Of a stretch of 64,000 nucleotides of DNA, positions 12,543 to 26,298 are shown in pieces. This stretch comes from Zonotrichia leucophrys gambelii. Taxonomy: Eukaryota; Chordata; Aves; Passeriformes; Passerellidae. How positions within the stretch are numbered: the first letter of the stretch is position 1; every line of letters starts with the position of its first letter. Made by a program: the position numbers and the translations under genes. The stretch covers positions 44,545,229 through 44,609,228 of the forward strand of contig NC_088169.1 of NCBI RefSeq assembly GCF_028769735.1, in the 5' to 3' direction. The notes under the pieces are model-generated. The model was not told where the DNA came from. It saw only the letters and a list, made by a program, of their open reading frames with translations, and ran no database searches.

Positions 12543-13180
12543 AACACTATATATAAAGCATATATATGATTTATATAATGAACTGTATCCATGTTATCAT
12601 GTAGAATATACATATGGAAATAAGTTATGGAACACACAAGATCCAAATAGCTTGTTTCTTTGTCAATGAAATGGCCATGGTGTAGCAATATATAAAGTGA
12701 ACATCAACCATAAAATATATGAGGAGCCTTACAGAACATTACATATATTCATTGTGTATAGATGCACTGTATATGCTGCATGACACAGGTGATATCTAGG
12801 CGATGGAAAGTGTATTGACTATTATTCTGTCACAGAGAATAGGAACCTGTAGAATCTAATTGAAAAAAGTTATGATGGGTGGTGACTGCTCCAGAAACAA
12901 CTGAATCAGTGGAGAAATGAAGTATGAGTGCATGTATTTTAGATATCACATAGTCATAGTCTTGTCAGAATAAGTGGTTATCACCATTGTCATACAATAA
13001 ATCACAGTCATAAAATAAAAATCTGAAGAAAAAACATTAATCCTGAAGTGTTTGTTTTCTCACAGTATGTTCATAAATATTAATGTATTTATTGCTGAAG
13101 TTGAAAGATGTAGAAGTCAGGAAAATTATGCTAAGTCTTGATCACCCTTTTATTTTGCTATGCAGAGGTGTCCTAAAAAG

Positions 13181-13200
13181 TCATGCTCAATCATGCTCAT
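13181..13200 (+). repeat. 10-bp tandem duplication
   Basis: TCATGCTCAA is followed directly by TCATGCTCAT: two 10-bp units with one mismatch. Confidence 0.85.
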
Positions 13201-16200
13201 CTTTCTTCTAATAAAAGTCATTAAATTCTGTTCAAGGTCACCCAGGATGATAATCTAGTCCCCTTTTTCTCAAAGGTGATAGATTTTCTTTGCTCCCAGC
13301 ATGGGAACTATTGTCAGCAAGGTCCGATTTATTTATAACATCATCCCATTAAATTTGCTTACGTTTGTCATGTTTTCTCTCTCTGCAAATGCTATGCTGT
13401 TTCAAACTTTCCTAATAGTAATTCTGTGTGGGTTTATTTCCTTATTTTTCAGTAATTCAATACATGTATTATTCCATATGTACACTTCTACAATTTTCCT
13501 CTATTTTCACCACAACTAAGAAACTGCTGTTTAATATGGATACTTGTACAGTATGGACCCTAAGAAATGTACTAAAAGCATTCTTTATTTGTTTGCTTGT
13601 GGTATTTGGGAGTTTTCATTGATACAAAATGATAGTAATTGTCTGTTAAAGTATGCTCTCTAATGTAAGCAAATGAAAGGAGCATGTAATAAATGAAAGA
13701 CTGGATTACACTAATCACAAAAAGTACTCCTAAAGATATTATCATACTGTAGATGTAAAAGCAATATATTTACAGTCTTTGGTCTTCGGTCAAGTTTAAC
13801 TCTCAAATGCAGACATTTTTAGTTTAAATTAAAATATTCTGATTTATAATTCAGTCTAATGAGCTGTTTGTGTATTTTATCTCTGTTACTCGCTACATTG
13901 ATATTCATCTGCATCCTGATATGCAAAACCAGAGACTGTCTATTACAGTTTCAGACAAATATAAAATGAAGTAAGTTGTATGTTGTTTAATACTCCTAGT
14001 TTTGTGGCCTCTGTATCTTGCACTTCTTCATTTTACACCCTTTTCAGCAAAACCATATTGAATAAAAAAAGTCCTCTGAAGACATTTTGGTGCCATAAAT
14101 TAATATTTTCTGCCATGGATAAACAGAATGAAGCCATCATGATGGAACAGTTACCTTCAAATATATTGCTTAGATTTCAGTCACCATGATCAATTACAAG
14201 CCTTAGAGAAAGGGACATTCCTAGTCTGGTTGCCATTACACAGGCATGGTATTTACCAGAAAAAAAGCTTAGAATACAAGCTTGAAAATTTTATCAAAAT
14301 TGTTTGACAGCCAGGTGCAATGAGGAAATCATTCTCTGAGAGGGAAAAACAAGCTAGCAGCAGCCTGTGGAACGTCGAGTAGATATATACAATATTTTTT
14401 GGTTATAATTCTTATTAATTCAATTAATACTAGGTGTTGTGATAAGATATAATAATGATTTGTGACTTTTCCTATGGATGTGGCTTTATGGTTGGTATTT
14501 GTTTCACTATCAGTATATCTAACATCCTGTTTAGGGCACTCTCTAGTACTGGCCTTCAAAAAGGATGCAAAAGCAACTGTGGAAATTACTGATTCTTCGA
14601 AATTGTATTCTAAGCTTCACTAATTTCATCTCTGCTAGCAGGATGTACCAAAAAATGTTTTTTTTAATAGTAGGAATCTTTAATGAGATAAGAACTGACA
14701 CTTTCTAGTTATGACTGAGGCTATTCTTGAATGTGTATGACTACTCAGCATACTTTTATTACAAGCTTTACAAATCTTTGATTTTTATTTTAATCATCAA
14801 GACATTTCCTATCTAATATTTATTTCTACATCTGGAGGAGCGACTATTTTCTGTGAACATATTCAGTGGAGGTGATATAGAAGACACACACTGACAGCAA
14901 GAAAAATACTGTCGCTCTTTCTCCTTCAAACCACAACTGCTGCTGCTTTTTGTCCTTATCTTTAGAAGTTCACCTTCTGCTACAGTGCATAATACATTAT
15001 GCTCTCCTCAGCCGTCCATCTTGTCTCTGGTAAAGGTTTCTTGGCTCTCAAAAGCAGTAGTGTTAAATTTAAGTAGGCTGATACTGTGATTCAAGCCTTA
15101 CTGAAAGCTACAATTTATTCATTTAAATTGAAACTTGTGTTGTAGGTATTTGGAATGGGAGGCAGGGATGAAGGGTGGGAGGGGAAGAGTTTGCTAAATG
15201 GTTATTTTTCAGCGTATAGAACAACTGAATAGGCTAATTTATTTCTCTGAGCTTCAAGAACTCTTTTCTGAATGAGAACATCTGTTCCAGCACCATTTTT
15301 CTAGCTCAAATAATTTCATGACTATGGCTAATAGAAGAAGTATTTGCCTCTGCTGCTTCTCATCACAGTTTTTTTATTTGTAACATTTGTATATTGGTTC
15401 TTCCACCCCCAAAACAAGATCTAATTTTATGCAAAGCTAAGTCATAGTAACAAATATACAACGCCCCCTCAGCCATCTAAAGTGTGTGTGTGAATATTCA
15501 GTTAATTAGAAAATTTTATTTAATTATAGTTATCACTAATAGATGAAATCCAAAGTAGGTTTCTGCTAGCCATTCAGGATGCTAAATCCATTAGTTACTA
15601 CCTACAGATTTCATTAGCTTAACTGGCTAAAGAAATGTCCAAAAGTACACTTGTGCTTAAGGCTTTTTGTTTACTAAAGGCTCATCTTTATGTCGTAAAA
15701 GTCATAAAAGTATGTTGCAGAGGGACTGGTTACAAGACATTATTTGAGAATACTTTTCCCCTCATAAAATTAAACCCTAACAGGCCTTATACATTATGTT
15801 CATTCAAAACAAGTTGCTTGTTGCTTGTTTCAACAGCAAGCAAACATCTTCATACAATTGTTTATTTTCACAAGTGTCTTGGTTTTGTGTGTATGTCTAT
15901 TTCAGACGAGAAAATCATGAAGACTATAATTCTATCATGATGAAGCATTTTTAAATATTAAAGAACTTAGTACTTGGGTTTTAAATTACTAGTATTTAGC
16001 TTTCAACCTCTAATATGCATATTCTGTGAGTGATCATTTCAATTTACTTGTGAAATAAGTGTTTAAGTTTGTGTGAGTTTTTAAACTACTTCATTAAGTC
16101 TGTTTTATTTTTTCCAACAGTCTTTAAAGGTTTACAAATACAGATTTCAGTAAATATATTTCATATTAAGGGTCTGGCTAGAATGTCAATAGGGAAACAA

Positions 16201-17310
16201 AAAAAAAATAAAATAGGCAATCTGAAAAAAGAAAACTTAATTCCAAATACATGTTATGTTCCTTTGACAGCATGTTGTCCAAGGATGCACTCAATAAAAC
16301 ATAGCCTCCCAGAAACAGATCTAAAAACAAAGGAAAAAAGCGTAAAAAAGATGTGAGTTAACATAAGTAGAAAATGCTTTAAGGTAGTTGCTGTTACTAA
16401 AGAAATTATGAAGAAAAGAATATCACCACTTACTAGTTAACAATTAGGTTTTTTAAGACAGCAAATTAATTTATTTCAATAGCAAAAAGTTTTGTCGTTT
16501 GAAATTATTGAGTTGTCAAAGCAAGACAGTAGAGTGTAATAAACACTATTTGTGCCTTTGAAAACCTTGCCCAGGGATTTCAAAAAGATTTAAGTCTGAG
16601 ATATAATATTTAATGGAAATAATTGGTGAATTATATACTATCAAATATTTAGCTTCATCAAAGAAGCAGGCATTTGAGAATTAAAAGGATACACAAACCA
16701 GCTTTGGCATATGTACTTGTGATGCAAATCTGCAGGAATGTTTCAAGGAATATTCTCAAAGTTTTTACTATTCTTCATGACATTGATACATTTCCTTATG
16801 TTGTTTACAGAAAAATGTTAGCTAATAGGCTTGTTTTGAAATGAAACCACATGCTTATTGACTCATATATAGACTCCTAGATTTACAGTCATAAAAGGAA
16901 ATAATTGGCATGGAAAAATTTTCTCAACACATAGAATTTTCTTTCAAGATTAAGCCTTGTGAATTTGGTCTTTTTAGTCCTTGCTGCAATGGACATTTCC
17001 TAACCGATGTTTTGTCTGTAAGACTACGCTACTTAGTAAGAAAGGTGTAATAATATGATTTCATAAATTTTCATAGAAGTTTGGCATTTTTATCAAGTGC
17101 ATTTCATATATTTTTGATGTGGACAGCCAGAATGGCAATGAAAATTGGGAAGTAAAAGAAAATGTCTGCAGAAAAATAGTGATAGAGAAATTGCCATAGC
17201 AGACTAGAAGTTGTGAGGTGGGGAATCAGACCTTGGATCCAAAAGCATCCTTGAGAAGAGGCAGCTGGCCTCTTTGAACTACAGCCTGGGTATCTAGAAA
17301 GCAGTGACAC

Positions 17311-17462
17311 CGAATCATAGAATTATTTGGATTGGAAGGGCTCATCTAGTTCCAACCCTCTTGCCATAGAGAGGGACACCTTCAACTAGACCAGATTGCT
17401 CTGAGCTCCATCCAACCTGCCCTTAAACACTTCCAAGATGGGGCATCCAATTTAATACTATT
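17311..17462 (-). mobile_element. CR1 LINE 3' end
   Basis: The segment starts GAATCATAGAAT, the reverse complement of the CR1 terminal ATTCTATGATTC-type octamer repeat. It continues through 'ttggaagggctcatctag', 'ttccaaccc', 'gccatagagagggacacc' and 'cacttccaagatggggcatcc', the standard inverted CR1 3' UTR in bird genomes. The 3' terminus is intact and the 5' side is cut after about 150 bases, as is normal for CR1. It is AT-rich beyond 17462. Confidence 0.92.
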
Positions 17463-18349
17463 ACCTACTCCTGAGGTGTGGTAACAGAGGTTCTTTTTAA
17501 TATAATATAATAATATATTAGAGTGAGATGACACTGAAGGATCAGTGTATATTTTTATATATGTACATTTTAGGACAATTTAGTTGCAATGGAAAGGAAG
17601 TCTATAATCATTTTGGTTATTATCATGGTAATATGACAATACAAAAGTATAAGAATATCATTTAAGAAAATATATAAAGAAATTAAACAAAGAGAAATAA
17701 ATGATAAGAGTACATAACAGAGAGGAAAGACATTACCACCTGTGGATCCAGTGACAAGACAAAATTGCTGCAATTCAGGTCCCCATTGATCACAATAATG
17801 GTCACCATCTTGATCTGTAGTGGGTGGGGGAAGCTTCTGATTTCATCTTATGTATGTACAATTTTGTCTCAACTAATTGAGAATTAGGGAACTCAACCAA
17901 ATTTAGCCTGGGCTCTGGTACAAAGATTTGTGCATATTTGGAATCATATATATCAAAGAATATGTATTAACCTTCTCAGTTCTGACTTGGAAGGCTTTAG
18001 GTTTATCATTACTTGGTTTAATACTTCAGAGACAAGTGAGCTAAATAATCTTAACAAAACAAAAGAAAATGTTATATGGGTAAGGGGTAGAGTCTCTCTT
18101 CCTCACCACAAGGAAGGACAGGCATTGGCCGCAAATGGGACACGGATGGAATACACAGGAGGCCTTTTATCAGCTCTCATGCAAGTCTATCTGTGAGCAT
18201 TCCACATGACAAAAGGCTATGAATTAGTGCAAAACCAGGAAACTGGAACAGCAGGATATGATCTAAAAGGGTATAAAACAGCCTGGAAAACTAAAATTAG
18301 ACTGCAAGAACAGAAAATATAATAATCTATTTTCTGCTATACAAAAATA

Positions 18350-18430
18350 ATGAGAAATTAATAATTTCATTATTTTAAAATTAATAATTTTAAAATTAAT
18401 TAATTTTGAAATTAATTTCTACTGAAAATT
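18350..18430. repeat. AT-only low-complexity patch with palindrome
   Basis: Repeated TTTTAAAATTAAT blocks overlap. They include the exact 16-bp palindrome AAAATTAATTAATTTT at 18392-18407. It is likely a simple AT expansion. Confidence 0.8.
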
Positions 18431-20180
18431 ATAAATTTTTATCTATTGACTGCTCAAAGGGGTTGTATCCTATGCACTCTTGTGTCTCTATTATATAAAG
18501 AGGACTTATTTTATGCAAAATTTATGCATCTCTCTCTCCCAGAACTTCCCATTCTGCATGTAGGTTTCTTTTCCTAAACAGGCTGGATTCTCCACACAAA
18601 TTATCCACAGATGTTGGGCTCTCCTTGGGGTCACTTCACTGGCTCCATTCTGTGACAGATCATCTTTAAAATGAGATTGTCTGTGATCTTAGTGTTCTTC
18701 CTTTGGGCCCACTTTTGTAGCCGGTTTTGTTTGCCTTCACATTTTTGAGATGGTTGGATCCCTTTCTTGGATTGGTTTGTCCTCCCTTTTAAGATGACTT
18801 GGCTGTTACTGAAATTTTTCTAATTTATTTGATACTGATATTATAAGGAAGAAGATGGATATTCCATTCAAACTTTAGAAAATCAATACTGTTTATAAAT
18901 ACTGTAGAAATCAACATTAAAGTCTTTACTGAAGTCACACGTTGCACATTCTTAAGGAATGCTTATCTTTACAGAATATGTCAGATTTAAAGAACCCCAA
19001 AAAGCCCCACAAAGAAAGAAACAAAGCCTCCATTTCTCTCTTTTTTTTTTTTCAAGTTGTAATTAAGCCTTAAATTTATTATATAAAAGAAAAAACAGTA
19101 CATTTTATAACAACATTCTTAGGCCCACGGCTATATTCCTAAGAATTTTGTTGTGAATGTATCTCATTATCTCAAATGAAGATTAAAATGAAATTATTTA
19201 GAGAGGAAAACAGCTAGAGAATTTATATGTTTTTTTGTTTGTGTCTGGGTATAGATATATAATGTACCCTTGATTCTGTGATTTGAGTCTTTTGAGATAA
19301 AGCTAATATTAATAAATTATCAGAGAAACAATAATTCCCAGCAGTGTGATTAGCAATTCAATATGCAATACTAGCGCAGTAGAGATGCAAAGATATGCAT
19401 TGAGCTAATGGATAAAATAGCAGAAAGTGTTGATTCAGAAGTCCTAAAGTTATTCAGACTTTTATGTATGAGGCTTGTCATACACTTCTGTAGAATTATT
19501 ATCAGAAAACCATAAAACCCAGTGAAGGAAAAGGTTGAATAATAAGAAAGTGAAGGACACATCCATAAAAATAAGAGATAAATATATTTATCTAACTGTA
19601 CAGATGCTGGTTTCACTTACAGAAATAAAAGTAGGTCAGTTTATTAATTTTTAAATAATTTTTTTCTTATAGGCAAGTCAGAATTATTTAAAACGTTAAT
19701 TTATGTTTCAGCAGTTTTTAATAGAAGGAGTATTGTGACCTTCTTGGCTAGATGACCTTATAGAAAATTTCCAAATTAATGTTTAATTAATGTTGCAATA
19801 ATTAGTAATAAAAAACCATGTATTTTATTTTCACTGAAATGACTGTAGAGTGTCATTGTTTGCCATGAAACTGATGCTGCACTTTCAGTATTACTACTTT
19901 CCATTAAAAATAATTAATATATACATAATTTAATCAACTGTGTTGCATTTTTATGAATGGCTAAAGAATGTTAAGGGAATCCAGTCATATACCACTTAAA
20001 TATATGTTTGAATTCATTTCTGCTCAAAAACCAGTCTGTTAGGATGCATGTCCTATTCATCTTTATGGAATACAGCTACATGGAACACTACTGCATTGTT
20101 GGCTCAGGGCTTTTTAAAAAATATTGTGATTTTATTTCAGATTCTCTAGTACAGAGCGAGGACATGTGTTCACCCCTTGC

Positions 20181-20228
20181 TAATGGCTATCGATGGCTAA
20201 TGGCTAACAGCTCATGACTAATGGCTAT
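20181..20228 (+). repeat. degenerate TAATGGCTA tandem cluster
   Basis: TAATGGCTAT begins and ends the cluster, with GATGGCTAATGGCTAACAG and a diverged unit between. At least four GGCTA cores lie within 48 bases. It looks like a short decayed minisatellite. Confidence 0.75.
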
Positions 20229-20340
20229 CAAGGTGACAGGATTAACAGGAAATGGTGGTGCACCCTTCCCATGATTCCATGAGCACTCTTCCGCTTCACC
20301 ACACAACTCTTTCCCATTTATCCCTACCTCGATAATATTC

Positions 20341-20395
20341 CCCCTTTACTGGAATCCTTTGGGATCCCTTACTGGGATCCTTTACTGGGTCCTTT
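20341..20395 (+). repeat. degenerate 'TTACTGG(GA)ATCC' tandem repeat
   Basis: The motif CTTTACTGGAATCC, CTTACTGGGATCC, TTTACTGGGTCC recurs three times with a shorter GGGATCC between. Imperfect tandem structure with no known family. Confidence 0.65.
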
Positions 20396-22189
20396 GTCTG
20401 ACATGCTAACGCCTCTCATCTCTCTTTAATGAGGATCTCTATCCCGTTTACAGGTGTGACATCTATTCTGAGAGTGGCTGTTTGATGGTCTCCAACCATT
20501 TCACTCTGTTTTCTCAGACATACAAATCACGTGATGAGATGTGGTCAACTGTGTTTGGGTAGTCAACATTTGCAGAATAACGGCTACCAGACAGCAGTTT
20601 TCTCACTCTAAGTTAGATATAAGTAATCATGAGGTGAACCATACTCTGAATATCTTTCTATTTTACTGCAAAGAGCCCACAGAAGAGCCCAAACCTGAAC
20701 ATCTAATTAAGGAAAAGGGGGGGAAAAAAAAGAAGAAAAGAAAAAAACACCAAAGATTGATTTGCTATTATCATGGCCGCACCAGGCCCAGCTCTGATAC
20801 TGTGCAGATACATTATGGGGATTTGGGCTGCTGAGCAAGCAGTGAGAAAACCTTCTTCAAGGTAGGAAAATCACAGGTACACCTGGTGGTGGGACTGGTG
20901 AGAGAGATCATTACCACCTCAAGGATTCATGAAAGAAAATACCAGAAGGCAAGTTCTAAAACCCTGGAAAACCAAAGGGTAGCCACGAAGGTGCCTTAGT
21001 CTTGCCCAGGACTGATTAGAGATTGCTGGTGTCAGGTCAGGCCTGGCCATCAGCATTCATAACAGTGCTGCAACACACAAATAGGCTTTTCAAAGTACAC
21101 TTTTGTTTTTACTGGAGGTAAATTACTGATAGCAAGAATTAACTAAGAAAATTAATAAAGCAGTGAAAGTAAACCTTTAAGATATTAATTAGAGCATTTT
21201 ATTCAGAGCAGATTCTATATGAAGATTAAAGAAGTTTGTAGTCTCACTATATACAAAGCTATGCATCAGAGTGTCAGACTGGTTCTGCTAGCTTTACCCA
21301 ATGAAGAATTTAACTTAAATTAAATATATTCTCTTACTTTAGCTGTTTTGAACAATTCCACCTCATCTATAGAAATGCCTTAAAAGCCACTCTATATGTA
21401 CTAAATATTCCATTATTTTTTCACTAGTAAATTTAAATTAAATTTATTTATAAATCTGGTATTATTTTAGAAAATTGAAATTTTCTTTTTCTTGTGTCAA
21501 TGGCATAAATCACACCAGTAAATGTGCAAATTTTTCCAAATATTCATCTATATAATTGGTCATTTTTTTAAAGGATATTTATTAAAAATTAGACTATAGT
21601 TTTTCTGAATGAACAGCTATGTTTCATTTTTTAAAAAGTGAATTGTGTTAGGTTTTCATCTTTTCAGGGAGAATTGTTTAAATAATGAAGACATATAAAA
21701 CTGACCCCACAACAATGGTATTAAACTTCATCCAGTTACTAATGCATAATAGTAACTGCTTTCTCAGACATGTTTTCTTAAATAAATCTTTAGCTTTATT
21801 CTATGTATCATATATGAGATTGGAAAAGCTACATAATGATTTTATTATTGATATTACTCCTAAATGGGTTTACTTTTTTTTTTCTTTCTGTTTATCACCT
21901 CATTTTTCAGAATATTGATTGTCTTTTCTTTTGCATGAATATGCTATCTTTTCTGTACTCTTCTCTATTGTGACCTCTACTAGGTAAAAGGTACTGATTT
22001 ATACAATTGCTGTATTCAATTTCTGCTCCAGCACTTCTACTCTTAATTCAGACAAAAGTTTCTTGGGGCTAAAAAGCCATATAAAGACATACATTATTCA
22101 TTCTTTCTTTAAATGGCAACTTCTTTTAAATTCAAATTTAAGCACCTTAATGCATAGTAGATGGTGACTGAGAATGTTATTCTATTTAT

Positions 22190-22720
22190 TTAACCAGCTG
22201 GTCTTCTTGGTGGTGTTGGTTCCCCAAGAAGGCTTTGAATCCAATTGATTAATATCATTTTTAGGTGGGAATGCCCAGGTACCTTCCCTTGGGGGTGTTG
22301 GTGGGGAGGTCAGTTTGACTCAGGCTCTTGCAGCAGACCCTGGATCAGTTGCATCACTTTGCATCCGTGCAGTCCTGCAGTGCAAGGCTTCAGGAATAAA
22401 CCTCGGGAGAACTTAGGGGGTTTTTGATAGACTATGACACATCTTCACATGCCTCTCACATGAATGTCCTGTGGATGTGGCCTTCCCAAGGTTGGGGGTT
22501 GCATAGCTGGACTGGATTGTATAAGGGAGGATGGGTGTTCAGAGCACCTCTGACCAGAGGTTACACCACACACCCGAAACCTCCTCCTCTCCCTTTGACT
22601 GAGGGGAAGTGTGCGCAAATGTGCTCTCACCAAATGAGTCTGGTGGGCCTCACCAACCCCAAGCTCAGCCAGAGATGATTCTCAGCACAGCTCTGTGTTT
22701 GGCTTTCTTGTTGATGCACT
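22190..22720. other. GC-richer unassigned segment
   Basis: This stretch stands out from AT-rich flanks by its G+C content and has an AATAAA on the plus strand near 22394-22399. That would suit an LTR or other retroelement, but I find no convincing terminal repeats, target duplication or family motif. Short frames on both strands (22245-22427, 22424-22678, 22445-22633) overlap each other and show no domain. A decayed LTR is the best guess. Confidence 0.4.
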
Positions 22721-25635
22721 CTTCTTCCTCATCCTTCTTTGTTTCTTCCTAGATCTAAGATGATTGAACAACAGTGTGTTATTTTGAATTCCCTTAGGTG
22801 GCTTAACTCACGGTCCAAAGTTCCCCTTAGGAGGCACCTTCAGGGAGGGAAGGGCTTCAGTGGCCATAGCTTCTTTAAATAATTTTGCCATAATGACTAG
22901 AACTCCTTCATAACAGTATTTAAGCTATGAACCATAACATTCTAGTCTCTGACAGATATTTGACATTAACAGTCAATGGCCTTGCTGGCCCTGTAAACCC
23001 AAGCCAATGTCTCTTACTTTCTTGATATCTAAAGACAATTAGTAGTCAGTAGTCTAAACTGCATTATAACCTTTTTACTTTCTTGCCATTGGTGTATTAA
23101 GAGGGAATATATTTAGAGCTTCTCTCTCATTTTTTTTCTTTTCCAGACATATTAAGTCATTAGAGATCAATAAATGAATTCTAGAGCCTTTGGAAACCCT
23201 CCCCGCTAAAAAAAATACCTGGTTTTTCTTGTTAGCTAATTAGAATAATTTAATGAGTTAGAGCTGGACAGATAGACTAAAGATCTCATTAGTCTGAGTG
23301 TGTTTTTAGGAAAGCTTCACCATATTACAATTTTTAAATATAACCAAACCCTTTAAAATGTTATATTAGATTTAATATTATTAATATTTAATTTAATTAT
23401 TTATTGTATTTTATACAATACTTATAAACTATGTATAATACCTTCATATACCAGCAGCTGTGTTCAATTTATTAACATTTACTAGCATAGATTAATGTAA
23501 TTTTTGTAATTTTGCTAAGTAATAAATATTTTTAGTGTGTAATTAGCATTTCACAAAGAATGAAATTCACATCACTGGATTAGATTATTAAGTACATTAC
23601 TTACTTGAGTTCCAGTAAACTACCAGTATACATTATTTTAGCCAGAATAAGCTGACAGCAGGAACCCAGAAGTAAAAATCACAATCTTCCTTTTTCATTT
23701 TTTATATAATTAGGTAGCTCTGTTTTCCATTTGATCTTCAAGGCAGCCTCACAAATGAAGTCATGTTTCGTTACTTCAGAGCACCATTCCTAATAGAGCA
23801 TTAAAAAACCCAAAAAAACAAATTTAAAAAACCTCCAAACTCCTATGTTTAAAATATTTCTTTGCAGTTCAGAAGCAATTTAATGTAGTATTTTTAGTTC
23901 CACTGTGTTAGGTTCCAAGCTTTGTGTCACTCATTGTTGTTCCAAATATTCCCACACAAACTTATTTTCATCAGATTCTGCCTTACTTGGATTTTTGGTT
24001 TTTTAAAATTTTTCTTTACTACATTGTTGCCAGTGTTGGAAATAAATCAAAACAAAAATCCACTCACAAAATGCAGAAAGACACAATGGACCTCTATTCC
24101 ATAGAGGTAAGTAATATCCTAATATTTATACTGTGTTAAATTTCTTCTAATTCTTCTACCTGTTAATTTTAGCAATATTCACAAGAGACTTTGAGACCGG
24201 AGAAAGTAGTGAGTATTAAGATTTGGGCTAGTTAATATATGCTAATATTACAGAAGGCATTTGATTTTATATTTTATAAAATGGAAGGCTTTTCCTGTTT
24301 CAGACTTTTATATTTTTTAAGTTTTAATATAACTTTCATATAGATTGACTGTTTCTCATTTATCCTGTACTTTTTCATACTTCACCTTCCTCAATGGACT
24401 GCAATTCGTCTTCAAGGTAATTTCTGTTATAATCCCATGTTCATTCTTAGTTTTCCATTTTGATTTGCCTTTTTTCTTTTTCTCAATTGCTAAGATTCAT
24501 GATTCTTCCACTTAATATGTACCTTCTATTTTGGATTGGAATGTCAAAACTGGAAAGACCTCTATTCTGTATAGAAGCTACAGCATATGCTCACGTAGTA
24601 CAGCTGCCCCTGAAGGTATAGTTCCAGTTAAAAACATCTATGAACAAAACTACTTGTTACCTATATTTTATATTCTATTGAACTGAAGAATAGCTAGTAC
24701 ATTAAAACTATAATCCTGGAAGCTTAAATTTTGTAATTTCTGGGATTTTATACACATTTTCCTTTAGCTAGACAACTTCTTTAAAGCTGAACTGTTGGGA
24801 GTCTGTTTCCATTACTTATCTGACAGAGTATATTTCATTTTAATGGTAGAAAACTCTCCAGACATAAATAGAAAGTAATATTAAAATTTAATATGGCTTT
24901 TACTGGTAAAACCCACTTTAGAATTATTATTTTTCATTATGATGCATTGTTATTGCTATCACTTTTAGCCTTGTTCTTCCAATTCTTTCTGATCTTCTTA
25001 TCCTTTCTTGAAAGAAAGATAGTTTCTCAGTTTGGGGGCAACCTCTGTTATTCACAAATTCACCTTCTGTTTTTTTTCCACATAAGAATTAAGTGTTTTG
25101 GGGCATATTTAATAAGGGAAAAAAACAAAAAGAGACAGAACTGACTCTGTGCCAGTTCAACATATTACTTACTCATTAGAACACTCTTAAATCTTACTTA
25201 AACACTTTGACAAATTGAACAAATTTTATGACACATTCCCCGCTTTCTGCTGTGAGTCAGTACACTCATTCCTCTTGATACTGTTACATTTGGTATTTGG
25301 TGACCTGAATGTAGAACAGTATTACACCAAAGAGGTGAAGTCATTAAGACAATAACTTATTTTGAATCCTCTTCATACTTGATTCAGTACAGAAATCTAA
25401 ATTAAATTCCTGTAATTTTTTAAGAGAAAACTGACACCAAGTTCTCATTTAATTTCATACTGTGTGTGTAACCAACAAAATTCAAACTGAGAAAGGTTAA
25501 TTCATGAGGAATAAAGCATGGATAGAATATATATAGGGGAGTCCACCACTGTTTACTGTAAGTAAGGCCTATCCTTAGTGAAGTGTTTGAGATTATTCCT
25601 ATAATATTTTTGTAGGTAAGCCGGAAAAACACAGG
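22721..25635. other. AT-rich unassigned DNA
   Basis: No gene or dispersed repeat is recognised. A strong splice-donor-like GAGGTAAGT ends a short open stretch at 24034-24106 (see the findings). AT-rich low-complexity DNA lies at 23330-23560. Confidence 0.5.
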
Positions 25636-26009
25636 TTAGATAAATGCATGGTGAGGTGGATTAAAGAATGACTCAATGACCTTAGCCCAGAGGGTTGTGA
25701 TCCATGGTAGAGTCCAACTGGAGGCAAGTCATCAATTCTGTACTCTGTGGTCAGCACTAGGACCAATGGTCTTTCACATCTCATTTATGGCCTCTGTGCT
25801 GAGACAGTGTGCCTACTAAGTTTTTACAGATATGAAATTAGGAATAGGAGCTGTTGCACTAGAGAGTTTTGCTGACATCAGGGGGACAGTCTGCAGAATT
25901 AAACTGAGGAGAATGTCTTGAAGTTCCACTAAATGAAAGGTAAAAATTTGCACCTTGAGAGAAATTACTTCAGGCATTTGCACATGTTAGGGACTGACTG
26001 AGGGTGAAG
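25636..26009 (+). mobile_element. CR1 LINE, 5' part of a split copy
   Basis: The text runs in CR1 ORF2 order: 'gcatggtgaggtggatta' (reverse-transcriptase MVRWI region), then 'cagagggttgtgatcca', a 'ggtcagcactagg' block, the region that normally encodes the FADDT catalytic loop (about 25810-25840, here disrupted), and 'ctgcagaatta...cttgaagtt'. In-frame stops and indels make it non-functional. The copy is interrupted at 26009 by an LTR and resumes at about 26332. Its reading matches CR1 across the gap. Confidence 0.82.
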
Positions 26010-26223
26010 TGGATGCCATGGGACAGAGAGAGAGAAACGGCAAGCGGTGCTCACAGTGGCTTGTGAGAATTTTTAGGGAGTTGTAAGGATGAGATAACTT
26101 GTAAAGTATAAACAATCTGCAGGTGGTGTTTTTCTGCTTCATCTTTCTCTTCTTCTCAAGGATGGTGTATGAGATGGGTGTTTTTGTTAAATAACTAATA
26201 AAATAGAATGTATCGTATCACTC

Positions 26224-26230
26224 TATAAAA
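26224..26230 (+). promoter_or_regulatory. TATA box of the ERVK-like LTR
   Basis: TATAAAA, 18 bases before the AATAAA signal and about 95 bases before the LTR end. Its position suits the U3/R promoter of a short-R LTR. Present activity cannot be judged. Confidence 0.65.
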
Positions 26231-26247
26231 ACTGCGTGATTCTCTTG

Positions 26248-26253
26248 AATAAA
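26248..26253 (+). promoter_or_regulatory. LTR polyadenylation signal
   Basis: AATAAAG directly downstream of the TATA box in the same LTR, an arrangement typical of short-R retroviruses. Confidence 0.65.
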
Positions 26254-26298
26254 GCTTTCTTTTGCTCTTTCTACAATACTGCCTCTTGCCTGTTCCTG

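Larger units (their letters stand above)
12086..17310. other. AT-rich unassigned DNA
   Basis: No gene or dispersed repeat is recognised. It holds the TA/GA microsatellite at 12511-12542, a 10-bp tandem pair at 13181-13200 and many A/T-rich runs. The frames at 13301-13519, 15635-15940 and 16069-16356 are AT-codon-rich with no recognisable domain and no upstream signal. I regard them as chance. Confidence 0.55.
17463..22190. other. AT-rich unassigned DNA
   Basis: No gene. It contains the low-complexity palindromic patch at 18350-18430, tandem TAATGGCTA motifs at 20181-20228, a diffuse repeat of 'ttactgggatcc'-like text at 20341-20395 and an A-rich run near 20718-20750. A GTATAAAACAG motif near 18270, in a less AT-rich stretch (18090-18300), could be the TATA box of a decayed LTR, but no LTR ends are visible. 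Confidence 0.5.
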
